A DNA stretch of 64,000 bases from Mycoplasma sp. Bg1 (GTDB lineage Bacteria > Bacillota_I > Bacilli_A > Mycoplasmatales > Hepatoplasmataceae). The notes beneath the pieces were generated by a model, which ran no database searches, was not told the origin of the DNA, and worked only from the letters and a program-made list of their open reading frames with translations. Shown here one piece after another: positions 25,210 to 35,793 of the stretch (positions are counted from its first letter, which is position 1; every line of letters begins with the position of its first letter). Location: NCBI GenBank assembly GCA_001641205.1, contig LSMX01000001.1, positions 62,001-126,000 on the forward strand, in the 5' to 3' direction. A program made the position numbers and the translations under genes.

Positions 25210-25371
25210 ATGGCAACTAAAAGAACATTTCAACCAAATAAAAGAAAAAGAGTTAAAACTCATGGTTTCAGAGAAAGAATGTCTTCAAAAGATGGAAGAA
25301 AAGTCTTAGCAAGAAGAAGAGCACGCGGAAGAGAAAAATTAACTGTGTCTTCTGAAAAACACACAAGATAA
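25210..25371 (+). CDS. rpmH: Ribosomal protein L34 (bL34)
   Basis: Small basic 53-residue ribosomal protein ([20 protein letters not shown]...), with the family's KRTFQPN start and [22 protein letters not shown] core. AAAGGAGG lies 6 bases before ATG. It is followed 13 bases later by rnpA, the conserved rpmH-rnpA pair next to oriC. Confidence 0.97.
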   Translation: MATKRTFQPNKRKRVKTHGFRERMSSKDGRKVLARRRARGREKLTVSSEKHTR

Positions 25372-25384
25372 AAACAATTTATTT

Positions 25385-25702
25385 ATGAAAAAAATTTATT
25401 CATTAGCATCACCTCAACATTTTGATTATGTGTTAAATAAAGGAAAAAAAATAAGATCAAAATATTTTTTAATTTCCTTTATTAATGATAAAGATTTTCA
25501 AGTTGGAATTTCCATTCCTAAAAAATTAGGTAATGCTGTTTTTAGAAATAAACAAAAAAGACAAGTAAGAAATATAATTGATAGTTCAAATATTTATCAC
25601 CATCATTTACATTTTGTGGTTATTGTAAAAAGACCCTTTACTGATTTAAATTTTGAACAAAAAACTAAGATATTCAATCAAGAATTTAAAAAAATAATTT
25701 AA
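25385..25702 (+). CDS. rnpA: Ribonuclease P protein component
   Basis: Protein subunit of RNase P, which matures tRNA 5' ends with the catalytic RNA (its gene is not in this window). The 105-residue protein has the VGISIPKKLGNAVFRNKQKRQVRNII block, corresponding to the family's conserved RNxxKRxxR RNA-binding motif. Its stop overlaps the yidC start by one base (TAATG). Confidence 0.93.
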   Translation: MKKIYSLASPQHFDYVLNKGKKIRSKYFLISFINDKDFQVGISIPKKLGNAVFRNKQKRQVRNIIDSSNIYHHHLHFVVIVKRPFTDLNFEQKTKIFNQEFKKII

Positions 25703-28700
25703 TGGCACAACAAAGCAACAATAAAAGTAGTAATCATTCATTTTATCGTGAAGCAAAAAAATCATTCTATGGGAGTGAAGGTTTTTCTAAGGAAAAAAGT
25801 TGAAAATTAACTAAGAAATTTACCAAATGAGCCCTTTACGGGTTTTTAACTATTACTACCCTTTGGGGCTGTGTTAATGAATTTATTATTAAAACAGGAA
25901 ATCAAATTGGAACTGGAGTAGAGTTTTATTCTAGTTCAAGTGAGGTTTTACCAAATATTTTTGCATCAGAAACTGAAATGATTTGGGAAGCTACTGGACA
26001 ACAAGATGAACAAGATTATATTGATGCAGGGAAAACACCTTATGGTTCTGGAGAAGATAATGCAGTGCAAGAATGAGAAGGAACAGAATTAAAACCATTT
26101 GATATTGTATCTATTAATCCTAATTATGGAAAAGAAGATTTAGATGACGATGATACTACTACCGATACCGAAAACTTAATTATTCCAATTAGTGAAAGTA
26201 GCAATAATGGACAACTTGCTAATCCTTATGAATATGGAATGTATAATCTTTCTCAATTAAATGAGAATAAAGTAGAAGCAACTATAGATGGTAGTGAAAA
26301 TGTTGAATCTTTATATACTGATTCTTCTGTATTTCCTGATGGTTTAGAAACAAAGGCTGATGAAACAAAAGAACAAAAGGCTATTAATACTTGATCTCTT
26401 TTTTATGTTGATAGATTAGAAACTGGAAATCTTTTTGTTCCTGATTCTAGTGATTTAGGAGCACTTAGATCTGATACAAAAACTATTGATGGAAAAACAA
26501 CCTTTGTAGATTCAAGAACTGATAAATATTTTAATGTTTCTTTGCCAGATTCAACTGATGATGTTCCAACTCCAGAACCTAAAATTACTACTAAAATGGG
26601 GTGATATGCAGAACCTATGAATCTAGATTCAAAGGATCCTAAAAATGAAGGATGAAAAATTGTGGCAGATACCACAGTAACTCATCCTTCTATAATGCTT
26701 CAACCTGAATTTAAAAAAGATGAAGATGGTAAATTAACTGCTGAGGTAGAAACAAAAGTATCTGCTACAGATATTAATACTTTTGCAACAAAAACTGCAA
26801 TTAGTATTGTAAATGAAGTTGCTTATTATGTGGGGGAAGAAGTTGCAATAAATGATACAATTGGATATTTCTTAGGTATGTTAGATAAAAATGGTAAGCC
26901 TATTGATGGTGGTGTTCCTATGCTACAAATTAAAGAAATTAGTGGAGGAACTAAAACTGAGAAAACAACTTATCAAGGATTTTATGATTCTGTTTCTAAT
27001 AGTGAAGATGGAAATATTGATAAATATTTAACTATTGGTGATATTGCAAAAATTAGTACTTTTAATTATATGACTCAAAATGCCATAAATAATGATGTTG
27101 AGGTTGATGAATATTATGACATAAAAGCACTAGAACGCATTGACATATTAGAACCTAAGTATAGTGCTGATTATAATGAATTATTAACTTCAAAAGCAGC
27201 AACAGATAATGGTGGCAAAGTTCATAACGGACAAGCTTATTTTATATCTTCTGTTACTTCTAAAAATCCAACAATTCCTACTTATGATGCTCTTTATACA
27301 ATGCAACATTTAAGACCAAGTGGTTGAAGTGTTGATAAAGATAAATTAAGAAAAAGTAAAAAATTAAATGATATTTATGTTGATCCACTTGCTCAACTTG
27401 CAGGTTGAGGATTATTAGATAAAAACGGAAATTTACAAGTAGTTGCAAATGATGCAAATACTAAACAGTATTATATTATTCAACAAGTTTATAATGATCC
27501 AAATGCTTATTTTTATAATGAGGTGGGTGATTATATTTATGGTACTAGTTCTTATGATGGGACATTTTATGGAGAACTTAATGAATATGGAACAGAGCCT
27601 AATGAAATAGGTTATTATGATGCTGTTGAACCACTTTTTGCAATGCAACGAACTGATGATTGGTCATCAGATCAAGGAGTAAGTATTAATTCTTCTGCTG
27701 ATGATGAAAAAATTGATGAAAATTTTGATCAAATGATCAATAATTATGCAAATGGGACCACAACAGATACGTATAAATCTTATTATGAATCTACTTTAAT
27801 TACAAAAATTTATACAGAAGATGGAGTTTCTAATAAAGAAGGAATTAAGCAAAAAGGATATCAAATTGCTTATGCTACTCCAATTGCAGGAATTGAAACA
27901 AATACTCAAGTAGGTGTTAAAAGTCCTGATTATAAAGATGATCCAGATGAAGTTAACAGGGGAACAACAACTCCTGTTGCTTGAACAAACGATCCAATAG
28001 ATAAAACAACTCTTGATAGTTCTTTATATAATTCTGGAAGTAAAGGAATTGATGAAGGAAATACATCTCGGGGTATTTTTGCTGGTTGAAGTGATTGAGG
28101 TTGAGCTTGGAATATTAAATTTGGACCACTTTATGGTTTATTCCTCTTCCCAATTTCCCAAATAGCTCTTTTTGTTCAACATGTAATTTTTCCATATCAT
28201 GTTTTTGGAGCATGGGGTGTTCTTCTTGGGGTGTTCTTTATTGTTTTCTTCCTTCGGGGAGTTGGATCACTAATGTCCTTTAAATCAACTTCAAATCAAC
28301 AAAAAATGCAAGAAGTGCAGGTTGAGGTTGCAAAAATCAATGCTAAGTATGAAAAATACGGGGATAATAAGCAGATGAAGCAGCGGAAACAGATGGAAGT
28401 AATGGCTCTTTATCGGAAAAAGGAAATAAATCCGCTTGGCTCGTTTGGAACAATTTTTATTACAATGCCAATCTTTATTTCAATGTGAATTTTAATTTCG
28501 GCAATTCCTGTTTATAAAATTGCTGCAATTGGAAAATTCTCCTTCTCTGTTTCTGCCCTTTCTGGAATCTTTAGTTCATTATTTATTTTATATATACTAG
28601 TAGGATTTTCTGTTGGTTTAATGCAAGGTCTTTCAGCAAAACTTCCTGGCTGACTTGCCCAAAAAAGAAAAGGAATAAAACAAGTTACTGAAGCAGAAAA

Positions 28701-28887
28701 AAAAGCTGCTAAAAAACAAAATAAAACTCAAAATATTATGGTTGGAGTTTTCATTGTTATTGGACTTACCGTTCCAGTTCTTCTGGCTTTCTATTGAATT
28801 TCTTCGGCAATATTTACAATTTGTTTGGAACTTGGAAGGCATGAATATCAACTTAAAAAAGGTAAAAAAATTAAATTAGAAAAATAA
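25702..28887 (+). CDS. yidC: Membrane protein insertase YidC with giant N-terminal extension
   Basis: Inserts and folds membrane proteins, alone or with SecYEG. At 1061 residues it is several times longer than typical Gram-positive YidC (about 250-310). TM1 is near residues 42-62, followed by about 725 acidic, Asn/Asp/Tyr-rich residues that should face outward. The canonical core starts near residue 795: FGPLYGLFLFPISQIA, then a cytoplasmic hairpin with Gln/Lys-rich charge, INPLGSFGTIFITMPIFISMW, and the later TM segments. The C-terminal tail is basic (KKGKKIKLEK), as in insertases that bind ribosomes. The extension resembles no domain I recognise, though E. coli YidC has an unrelated-looking periplasmic P1 domain at the same place. 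Start ATG overlaps the rnpA stop. Confidence 0.9.
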
Positions 28888-28903
28888 TTTAATTATTTAG
28901 AAA

Positions 28904-28936
28904 AATCTTCAATTTATAATTGAGGATTTTTTTATT
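28904..28936 (+). terminator. Rho-independent terminator after yidC
   Basis: The stem ATCTTCAAT / ATTGAGGAT (with G-U pairs) is followed by seven T residues, about 17 bases after the yidC stop. Confidence 0.7.
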
Positions 28937-28958
28937 AAAAATTTATAATTAATTCAAG

Positions 28959-29243
28959 ATGACAAATATTTGAATTTCTATAACAGTGCTTATTTTTACA
29001 ATTATTTTAATTACTTTATTTTTTATTTGGTATTTTATTAATACTAAAAAATATGGTGGAGGTTTTTTTCTTGGACTTACTACTTTAAAAGAATTTAATA
29101 AAGAAAATAAAGTTCAAAAACAAAAAAGAAAAGAAGGAAAATTAACTAAAAAAGAAAATTTAGTTGAAAAAGAAAAATTTCTTCAAGCAGAACTTAAAGA
29201 AATTCAAGAAATAATTATTAATAGTTCTGATGATAAAAAATAA
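28959..29243 (+). CDS. Small single-pass membrane protein, unknown function
   Basis: A 94-residue protein from ATG 28959 (MTNIWISITVLIFTIILIT...). One hydrophobic helix at residues 5-26 is followed by a basic, Lys/Glu-rich cytoplasmic tail of about 65 residues with coiled-coil character. One Trp is a UGA. It follows the yidC terminator and converges with the gene at 29261-29554. Not recognised. Confidence 0.6.
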
Positions 29244-29260
29244 TTTCTTTTTTAACAGTA

Positions 29261-29554
29261 TTATAAATTTTCAAATGGATTTCCAAATGGATTTCAAGGT
29301 AATGCAATACCTAAAGTAAATATAATAATAGCTAATCCACAAATTACTAACATTAAACCCATAAGAATAGTAACCACTAAAACATTTTGGTAAGCTAATT
29401 TTTTTGCATTAAACATTCCAAGACCTTTTACTTTTTCATTAAATTCTTTATCTCTACTTTTATTTGCAAAAAATCATCAACAAAGACAAAACCCTATAAT
29501 AATAAAAAAGGATCCCATTAATATTCCGATAATAATTCCAGTAGTACTATCCAC
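29261..29554 (-). CDS. Small two-helix membrane protein, unknown function
   Basis: A 97-residue protein on the minus strand, starting at GTG 29554 (MDSTTGIIIGILMGSFF...) with AAAGGA upstream. TM1 is at about residues 6-27, including CLCWWFF with two UGA Trp. A basic loop follows (ANKSRDKEFNEKVKGLGMF), then TM2 at about 60-84 and a short end NPFGNPFENL. It is the only minus-strand gene to the right of the origin. Not recognised. Confidence 0.6.
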
Positions 29555-29856
29555 AATTTCCTTTATTCTTTATATTTATAACTTAAAATTTAATTTTTTC
29601 TATTTCTAATTTAAATTTGAATATATAACTATAATTTCAATAAAAAATATCAATAATTCTCTTATATTTTATAGTTAAATTATACTTATATACAAATTTT
29701 TTAATTATTTTGAAATTTTTATATAAAGTAAAATAATTTAGGTGTTCTTAATAGTTGTTTGTTTTAACAAATTGTTTTTAAGAATCATATATAGAAAATA
29801 ATTTTTTTAATATAGATTTTAAAAGAAAAAAAATAAAAAGAAAGGAAAAACGAATA
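29555..29856. other. Intergenic region upstream of nagE
   Basis: AT-rich 302-bp divergent region. It holds the leaders of the minus-strand membrane gene and of nagE, plus one inverted repeat (29745-29784). No ORF or clear promoter pair is seen. Confidence 0.5.
29745..29784 (+). promoter_or_regulatory. Inverted repeat in the nagE leader
   Basis: Outer arms TTCTTAA / TTAAGAA and an inner TTTG...CAAA can form one long hairpin about 75 bases before nagE. It could be a regulator site or an antiterminator-type structure. It does not match the NagR operator I know. Confidence 0.35.
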
Positions 29857-32145
29857 GTGAATACTAATTTAGATGCTAATGTTACGAAAGTAACAGATAA
29901 AAGTGCATGAAAACAATATGGTAATAGAGCATTTAATTGACTTCAAAAGTTTGCTAAATCATTAATTATTCCAATATGTATTCTTCCATTTGCTGCTTTA
30001 ATAAATAGGGTAGGGAACTTGTTAATGGCTCCTAATGCTATACCACTTAATTCAGCAGAAGTTATTGGAAATTGAACATGATTATGATGAATCGGATTCT
30101 TTATGGCAACTCCTGGAGCGGTTATCTTTACTTGATTACCTTTGTTCTTTGCTTTAAGTATAGGGTTTGGAATGTCAGATGACTATCGGGGGGAAGCTGC
30201 GCTATCAGCATCTGTCGGATGGGTAGGAATGACTGCCATTAATGGAGATGGTGGTTTACCAATGTTATTTTATTCTAATGCCTTAACTTATACACCGGGT
30301 GATGTGTATGGCATGTTTGGTAATTTAAACATGCAAGATCCATCACAAGTAGTAGTTATGTATGCTTGAATGCATGCACTTGCCGGTGTTTCTATAACAT
30401 ATAAAGGAGATTTAATTGGGGAATGACTTAATAATCCTGCTTTAACTGAATTAGAAATTACAATTACCGCAGCTCCCACTTCTGATTTAAGTCCATTAGA
30501 AGAACTAGCTTCATATGAAGCTAGTTATACAGGAACATTTGCTGGTCAAGATATTGATGGAGATGTTGGGAAGGGAGCAAATGATGATTTTGGTTATACA
30601 ATTGATGGTGCCTTAACTAGATTATTATATTTTCCTGGTGGAATGGAATCTGTCTTTAAATTAAATGATGACGGAGCTGTAATTTCAACAGTTTCGATTA
30701 CAGGAATGAACGGTAAAGTATTTGATGTTCAATTATATTCAGCAACTGGTGCTTACATGTTTGATACAAATGTGTTTGGCGGGATTGTTGCTGGACTTGT
30801 AGTTGCATGATTATATAACAATTATCGTGAAGTTGCAATTCCTCAATCTCTTGCCTTCTTTGGAGGAAGAAGATTTATTCCTATGCTTGCTATGACATCA
30901 GTTTGGGTAGTGGGATTTATTTTTGCTGTAATATGGCCATGAGGTCAATATATTTTAATTTCAATTGGACAATGAGTTGGTTCTGCAGAAACAGGATGAC
31001 ATGCTGATGCAGGATTTTTTGTTTATGGAATATTTAATAGATTATGTCAACCATTAGGTTTACATCATATTATTAATACATTCTTATGATTCCAACTACC
31101 AGTTGTTGGACATTCATTGCAACAATATAATGCTGCAGCAGAAAATACTGTTCTTTGATCAGAAGAATTTTATGCTGCTTTAAATGCAACACCAATTTAT
31201 ATTGTCTCTGGAGATATTCCTGCATTTCAAGCTGGAATTATTGGATCAGGAACTTTCCAAGCTGGTTACTTCCCACTATTTATAGGGGGATTACCTGGAG
31301 CAGCAGCAGCAATGTACTATGCAGCTCCTAAAGATCAACGGAAAGAAGTACTAACATATATGGGGGGAGTAGCTTTTGTATCTTTCCTAACAGGAATAGA
31401 TGAACCATTGGTATTTGCCTTTATCTTTGTTTCGCCTGCACTATATTTAATGAACTGTGTATTTACAGCATTCTTTGGAACAATTGTAACTGCAATGGGT
31501 ATTAGTCTAGGATTTGGATTCTCAGCTGGAATGATTGATTATACAATTTCATTCTGACTAAGTTGACAAATGGCAGCATATGCACCAATTCCATGACTTG
31601 CTAATCCACTATGGATTTTCCCAATTGCTTTCGTGATGTTCTGAGTATATCTTGGTAGCTTTTATTTAGTGATAGTTGGTATGAATGTACCAACACCAGG
31701 AAGAGATTCTGGGGAAGAAAATACAGAAGCAGCAGCAAGAATTGCAGCCTTTAGAGGGGAAGAGGAAACTATTCCTGATGAAGGTGTAGAACCTGTTAAA
31801 GCTAAAGACAAAAAAGTTAAAGGTAAAAAAAGTGGAAAACCTTCAAAAGAAGAGAAATATGATAGTATGGCAAAAGCAGTATTTGAACAAATATACATGC
31901 AAGACAACTTGATTAATTTCGATAATTGTACTTCAAGATTTAGACTAATAGTAAAGAATAATCGAGAAGAACACATTGATGATAAAGCACTTAAAGAAGC
32001 TGGGTTCTTTACAATTTTAAGAATGGGCGATGGAGCAATACATTTAATTGTTGGAACAGATGTTGAAAATGTTTCAAATAGAGTTCGTAATTTAATAAAA
32101 GATTATGAAAGTAATAATCCATCAAAAATGTTACCTACTAAATAA
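29857..32145 (+). CDS. nagE: PTS N-acetylglucosamine-type transporter, EIICB
   Basis: Imports and phosphorylates GlcNAc using phosphate from HPr via EIIA. The 762-residue protein starts at GTG 29857 behind AAAGGA. The EIIC domain begins LQKFAKSLIIPICILPFAALI, with GLHHIINT and TGIDEPLVFAF typical of glucose/GlcNAc EIIC. The C-terminal EIIB has its phosphorylated Cys in NFDNCTSRFRL. No EIIA domain is attached. About 150 residues (roughly 180-310) of acidic sequence are inserted between EIIC membrane segments, not seen in ordinary NagE. The following nagB and nagA support GlcNAc as substrate; glucose remains possible. Confidence 0.9.
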
Positions 32146-32177
32146 ATATTTGAGATGTTTTCTATAAAGATTATATA

Positions 32178-32198
32178 ATTATTATTATTATTATTATT
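32178..32198 (+). repeat. ATT trinucleotide microsatellite (7 copies)
   Basis: Seven perfect ATT units lie in the 80-bp gap between nagE and nagB. Such tracts can change length by slippage and alter spacing upstream of nagB. Confidence 0.85.
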
Positions 32199-32225
32199 AA
32201 AACTAAATGCAAAGGAATTTTAAAT

Positions 32226-32999
32226 ATGAAAAAGAAAATCTATATTTTTAATGGATGAGAAGATTCATCAAAATGAATTGCTGATTATTTCATTAATTAT
32301 GTTAAAAAACATCCGCAAGCTAATTTAGGATTTGCAACAGGGATTTCTCCACTTGGAGTTTATGACCTGATAAAAAAAGATCACAAGGAAAATAATACAG
32401 ATTGATCAGGGATTAAAAGTTTTAATCTTGATGAATTTGTTGGGGTGCCACTAGATCACAAAGAATCATTCCGTCACCAAATGGATACGAATCTCTTTAG
32501 TGGAATAAATCTAAAAGAAGAAAATATCTTCATTCCAGATGGTCTAAGTGCTCATCCTTGCGAAGAAGCGAAAGTTTACGAAGCAAAAATTAATCAAGCT
32601 GGAGGGATTGATTTGCAATATATTAGTTTAGGAGTTAATGGTCACATGGCTTATAATGAACCAGGAACACCATTAGATTCCCTAACTCATGTTGCAACTT
32701 TAAATTCAAAAACTAGAGATGTTCTTGTTGACCAAAAAAAATTTGCTTCTCTAGATGAAACTCCTACTCAAGCAATTACAGTTGGAGTTCAAACAATTAT
32801 GAATTTTAAACAAATGTTTATGATTGCAATTGGAGAAAATAAACGTGTTCCTGCAAAACTAATGCTTGAAGGACCGGTTAGTTCTGATGTACCTTCTTCA
32901 AAATTACAAGATCATTTTAATACAATTTTTATCCTTGATAGTGCTGCAGCTGCTGATCTTGATTTAAATAAATTTGAAGTCACTGACTTTAGGGGTTAA
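32226..32999 (+). CDS. nagB: Glucosamine-6-phosphate deaminase
   Basis: Converts glucosamine-6-phosphate to fructose-6-phosphate and ammonia, feeding glycolysis. The 257-residue protein contains GFATGISPLGVYD (phosphate loop), SFNLDEFVG with the family's catalytic Asp/Glu, and LGVNGHMAYNEPGTP. The usual family motif is G.DGH.AFNEP; here Asn replaces Asp before GH. UGA encodes several Trp. ATG 32226 is preceded by AAAGGA. Its stop overlaps the nagA start. Confidence 0.94.
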
Positions 33000-34126
33000 T
33001 GAGAATGATTCTTGAAGGTTATAGTAAACAAAATAAACCAATTAAAGTTACCATTAAGGGTGAAAAAATAATTAAAGTAGAAGAAATTGCTTCTACAAAG
33101 AAAAACCATTATATTCTTCCTGGTTTTATTGATATTCACACCCATGGAGGATATGGAACAGATTTTATGGATGCTACTGTTGAACAAACAACTAAGTATC
33201 TTAAAAATCTTCCAAAAGAAGGAACAACTTCAATTTATCACACTTCAGTTACAGATACTGATGAGCATGTTGAGTTAGCATTAAAAAATGCAATTCAATT
33301 TATTGAAAATCCTCCTCAACAAATGACTAGAATTTTAGGAATTCATCTTGAAGGAGTTTATATTAATCCAAAACAAAGAGGAGCTCATGACCCAAAATTA
33401 ATGCGCCCTTTAAGTGTTAAGGAAATTGATCATTTACTTGAGGTTTCTGATGATCATATTAAATTAGTTACTTATGCTCCTGAACTTGTTTCTACTAAAG
33501 TAACAAAATATTTACAAGATAAAGGAATTATTGCTTCAGCAGGACACACCATGGCTGATTATGAAACCTTGAATCTTCATGCCAAATATGGTTTAAATAA
33601 ATTAACTCATTTATTTAATGCCATGCTTCCTCCATTAAATAAAAGAGAATCTGGAGCTAGTTTAGCATCTTTTTTAACTCCTGGAATTTATAGTGAACTT
33701 ATTGCTGATGGAGTTCATGTTACTGCTGAAGCAATAATGCTTGCTTATAAAAATGTTCCAAAAGATAAAATGCTTTTAATTACTGATTCTACAAGTCCAA
33801 AAGGAATGCCTGATGGGGATAATTATAAACTTGCAGGATTAAAAATTATTAAAAAAGGAAATACAATTTTTCTTGAAGATATGAAATCAATTGCTGGATC
33901 AATTTCTGATATGATTGGAAACTTTAGAAATTATCTAAAATTTACTGGAGCTACTATTGAAGAGGTATCTGATGCCACTTCCTTAAATCAGGCAATTTTA
34001 ATGGGACTTGATCATAAATTAGGAAAAATTGCCCCTAATTATGATGCGGATATTTTAGTTTTAAATAGAGATACACTCGAAGTTGAACAAACAATTACTT
34101 TGGGAATAATAGCTTATAAAAATTAA
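32999..34126 (+). CDS. nagA: N-acetylglucosamine-6-phosphate deacetylase
   Basis: Removes acetate from GlcNAc-6-phosphate, supplying NagB. The 375-residue amidohydrolase shows the metal site GFIDIHTHGGYGTDFMDA, HLEGVYINPKQRGAHD, GHTMADY, THLFNAML and the catalytic Asp in LITDSTSPKGMPDG. It has no UGA Trp and few Trp at all. It starts within the nagB stop (TAATG), so the two are co-translated. A terminator follows. Confidence 0.95.
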   Translation: MRMILEGYSKQNKPIKVTIKGEKIIKVEEIASTKKNHYILPGFIDIHTHGGYGTDFMDATVEQTTKYLKNLPKEGTTSIYHTSVTDTDEHVELALKNAIQFIENPPQQMTRILGIHLEGVYINPKQRGAHDPKLMRPLSVKEIDHLLEVSDDHIKLVTYAPELVSTKVTKYLQDKGIIASAGHTMADYETLNLHAKYGLNKLTHLFNAMLPPLNKRESGASLASFLTPGIYSELIADGVHVTAEAIMLAYKNVPKDKMLLITDSTSPKGMPDGDNYKLAGLKIIKKGNTIFLEDMKSIAGSISDMIGNFRNYLKFTGATIEEVSDATSLNQAILMGLDHKLGKIAPNYDADILVLNRDTLEVEQTITLGIIAYKN

Positions 34127-34138
34127 AAAAAAATTTTA

Positions 34139-34168
34139 AAAAACAGGAAGCAATTCCTGTTTTTTCTT
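34139..34168 (+). terminator. Rho-independent terminator after nagA
   Basis: The stem AAAACAGGAA / TTCCTGTTTT with a GCAA tetraloop continues into T residues. It ends the nagE-nagB-nagA operon. Confidence 0.85.
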
Positions 34169-34197
34169 TTTTAATATTAACACTATAATTAAATATA

Positions 34198-35529
34198 ATG
34201 GAAACAATTTATTCACTTGTTACCTTACCTATAAATCAAAATGTTGCCATCATTCGAATTTCTGGACCGGAAACATTTTTTGTTGTGCAAAAAATGTTTA
34301 AAAATAAAATTAACCTTAAGGAAAATTTTGTTCAATATCAAAAAATATATACTACAAATGATGAATACATTGATGAAGGGCTTGTGCTTTCTTTTGTGGG
34401 TCCAAATTCTTTTACTGGAGAAGATGTTGTTGAACTTCAATTTCATGGTTCTCTTTTTGTTATTGAGCAAATTATTAGTATGCTTACTAGGTTTAATCTT
34501 AGACAAGCTGAACCTGGCGAATTCATGAAACAAGCTTTTATGAATAACAAAATGGATTTAAGTCAAACCGAGGCAGTTAATACTTTAATTCTTACTCAAA
34601 ATAAAGATCTTGCAAAACTAGCAACAGCAAATATTAATGGAAAAGAATCAAAAGTAATTCATAAAGTTGTAAAAAAACTTGGAGAAGTGCTTGCAAATAT
34701 CGAAATCTTAATTGATTATCCAGAAAATGAAGATTTACCTGCTTATAATTTAACTTTAATTAATAAGAATTTGAAAATATATATTACTCAATTTACTAAA
34801 ATGATTGATGATTCAAAAAGACTTATTAAAGTTTCTGGGGGAATAAAAGTTGCTCTTGTTGGAAAACCTAATGTTGGAAAATCAACTTTATTAAATGCTC
34901 TTTTAAAAGAAGATCGGGCAATTGTTTCTCCCGTTGCCGGAACAACAAGAGATGTAATTGAAAAAGATTTATATCTTAATGGAATACAATTAACTCTTCA
35001 AGATACCGCTGGGATTAGAAAAGCAATAGATGAAATTGAAAAAGAAGGAATTAATCGAACAAATAAAACAATTAAGGAAGCAGATATTGTAATTAAACTT
35101 CTTGATGGAGAAAAGGGTTTAAAAAAAGAACTAGCATCATTAAATTACATTAATAAATTAAATCCAAATATTATTGATGTAATTACTAAGGGTGATTTAA
35201 AACTTCATCAAGGTTTTATTACAATTAGTGCTTTGAGAAATAATCTTTCTGAATTACTTGATGCTTTAGAATTAAATATTAAAACCAACTTTTTTGATAT
35301 TAATTTAAATAATAATTCTCTTCTTGTAACACAAAATCAAATTGATAAATTTAGTGAAGCCCTAGGTCATCTTCAAGCATGTTCGGACATGATTAGTGCA
35401 GGGCATAGTGCAGACATCATTATGTTTGAATTAGAACAAACTCTTAAAGTTATTGGAAAAATTATTGGACTTGAAGTTGATCAAGATTATATTACTAATC
35501 TTTTTGCTTCATTTTGTGTCGGAAAGTAA
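34198..35529 (+). CDS. mnmE: tRNA modification GTPase MnmE
   Basis: With MnmG it modifies the wobble uridine (xnm5U) of certain tRNAs. The 443-residue protein has an N-terminal folate-binding domain (SLVTLPINQNVAIIRISGP, FTGEDVVELQFHGS), a G domain inserted in the helical region (Walker A VGKPNVGKSTLLN, GTTRD, DTAGI), and the family's C-terminal C.GK as CVGK. Length is normal. It stands alone between the nag terminator and the transporter operon. Confidence 0.96.
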   Translation: METIYSLVTLPINQNVAIIRISGPETFFVVQKMFKNKINLKENFVQYQKIYTTNDEYIDEGLVLSFVGPNSFTGEDVVELQFHGSLFVIEQIISMLTRFNLRQAEPGEFMKQAFMNNKMDLSQTEAVNTLILTQNKDLAKLATANINGKESKVIHKVVKKLGEVLANIEILIDYPENEDLPAYNLTLINKNLKIYITQFTKMIDDSKRLIKVSGGIKVALVGKPNVGKSTLLNALLKEDRAIVSPVAGTTRDVIEKDLYLNGIQLTLQDTAGIRKAIDEIEKEGINRTNKTIKEADIVIKLLDGEKGLKKELASLNYINKLNPNIIDVITKGDLKLHQGFITISALRNNLSELLDALELNIKTNFFDINLNNNSLLVTQNQIDKFSEALGHLQACSDMISAGHSADIIMFELEQTLKVIGKIIGLEVDQDYITNLFASFCVGK

Positions 35530-35608
35530 TTACTAATTTTTTACTAATTTTCACTCCTATTTTAATAATAAAAATCCTTATTCTTATAGACAATTATTTA
35601 TTTTTTAA

Positions 35609-35644
35609 TAATTATTTCTTTTTTAAAAAAAGAAAATTATTTTG
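35609..35644 (+). terminator. Possible bidirectional terminator after mnmE
   Basis: AATAATT...TTTCTTTTTT and AAAAAAGAAA...ATTATT form an AT-only stem about 80 bases past mnmE. Low GC makes it a weak candidate. Confidence 0.35.
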
Positions 35645-35793
35645 ATATAATTTTAATAAATTTTAGAAAAAATTATCCTATTTTATGAACTAAAACTATT
35701 AAATTAATTATATTAAAATATAAATGCAATATATATACATATATAAGATATAGTATATATATTTATTTTATATAAAAAATAAAGGTGGTTTAA

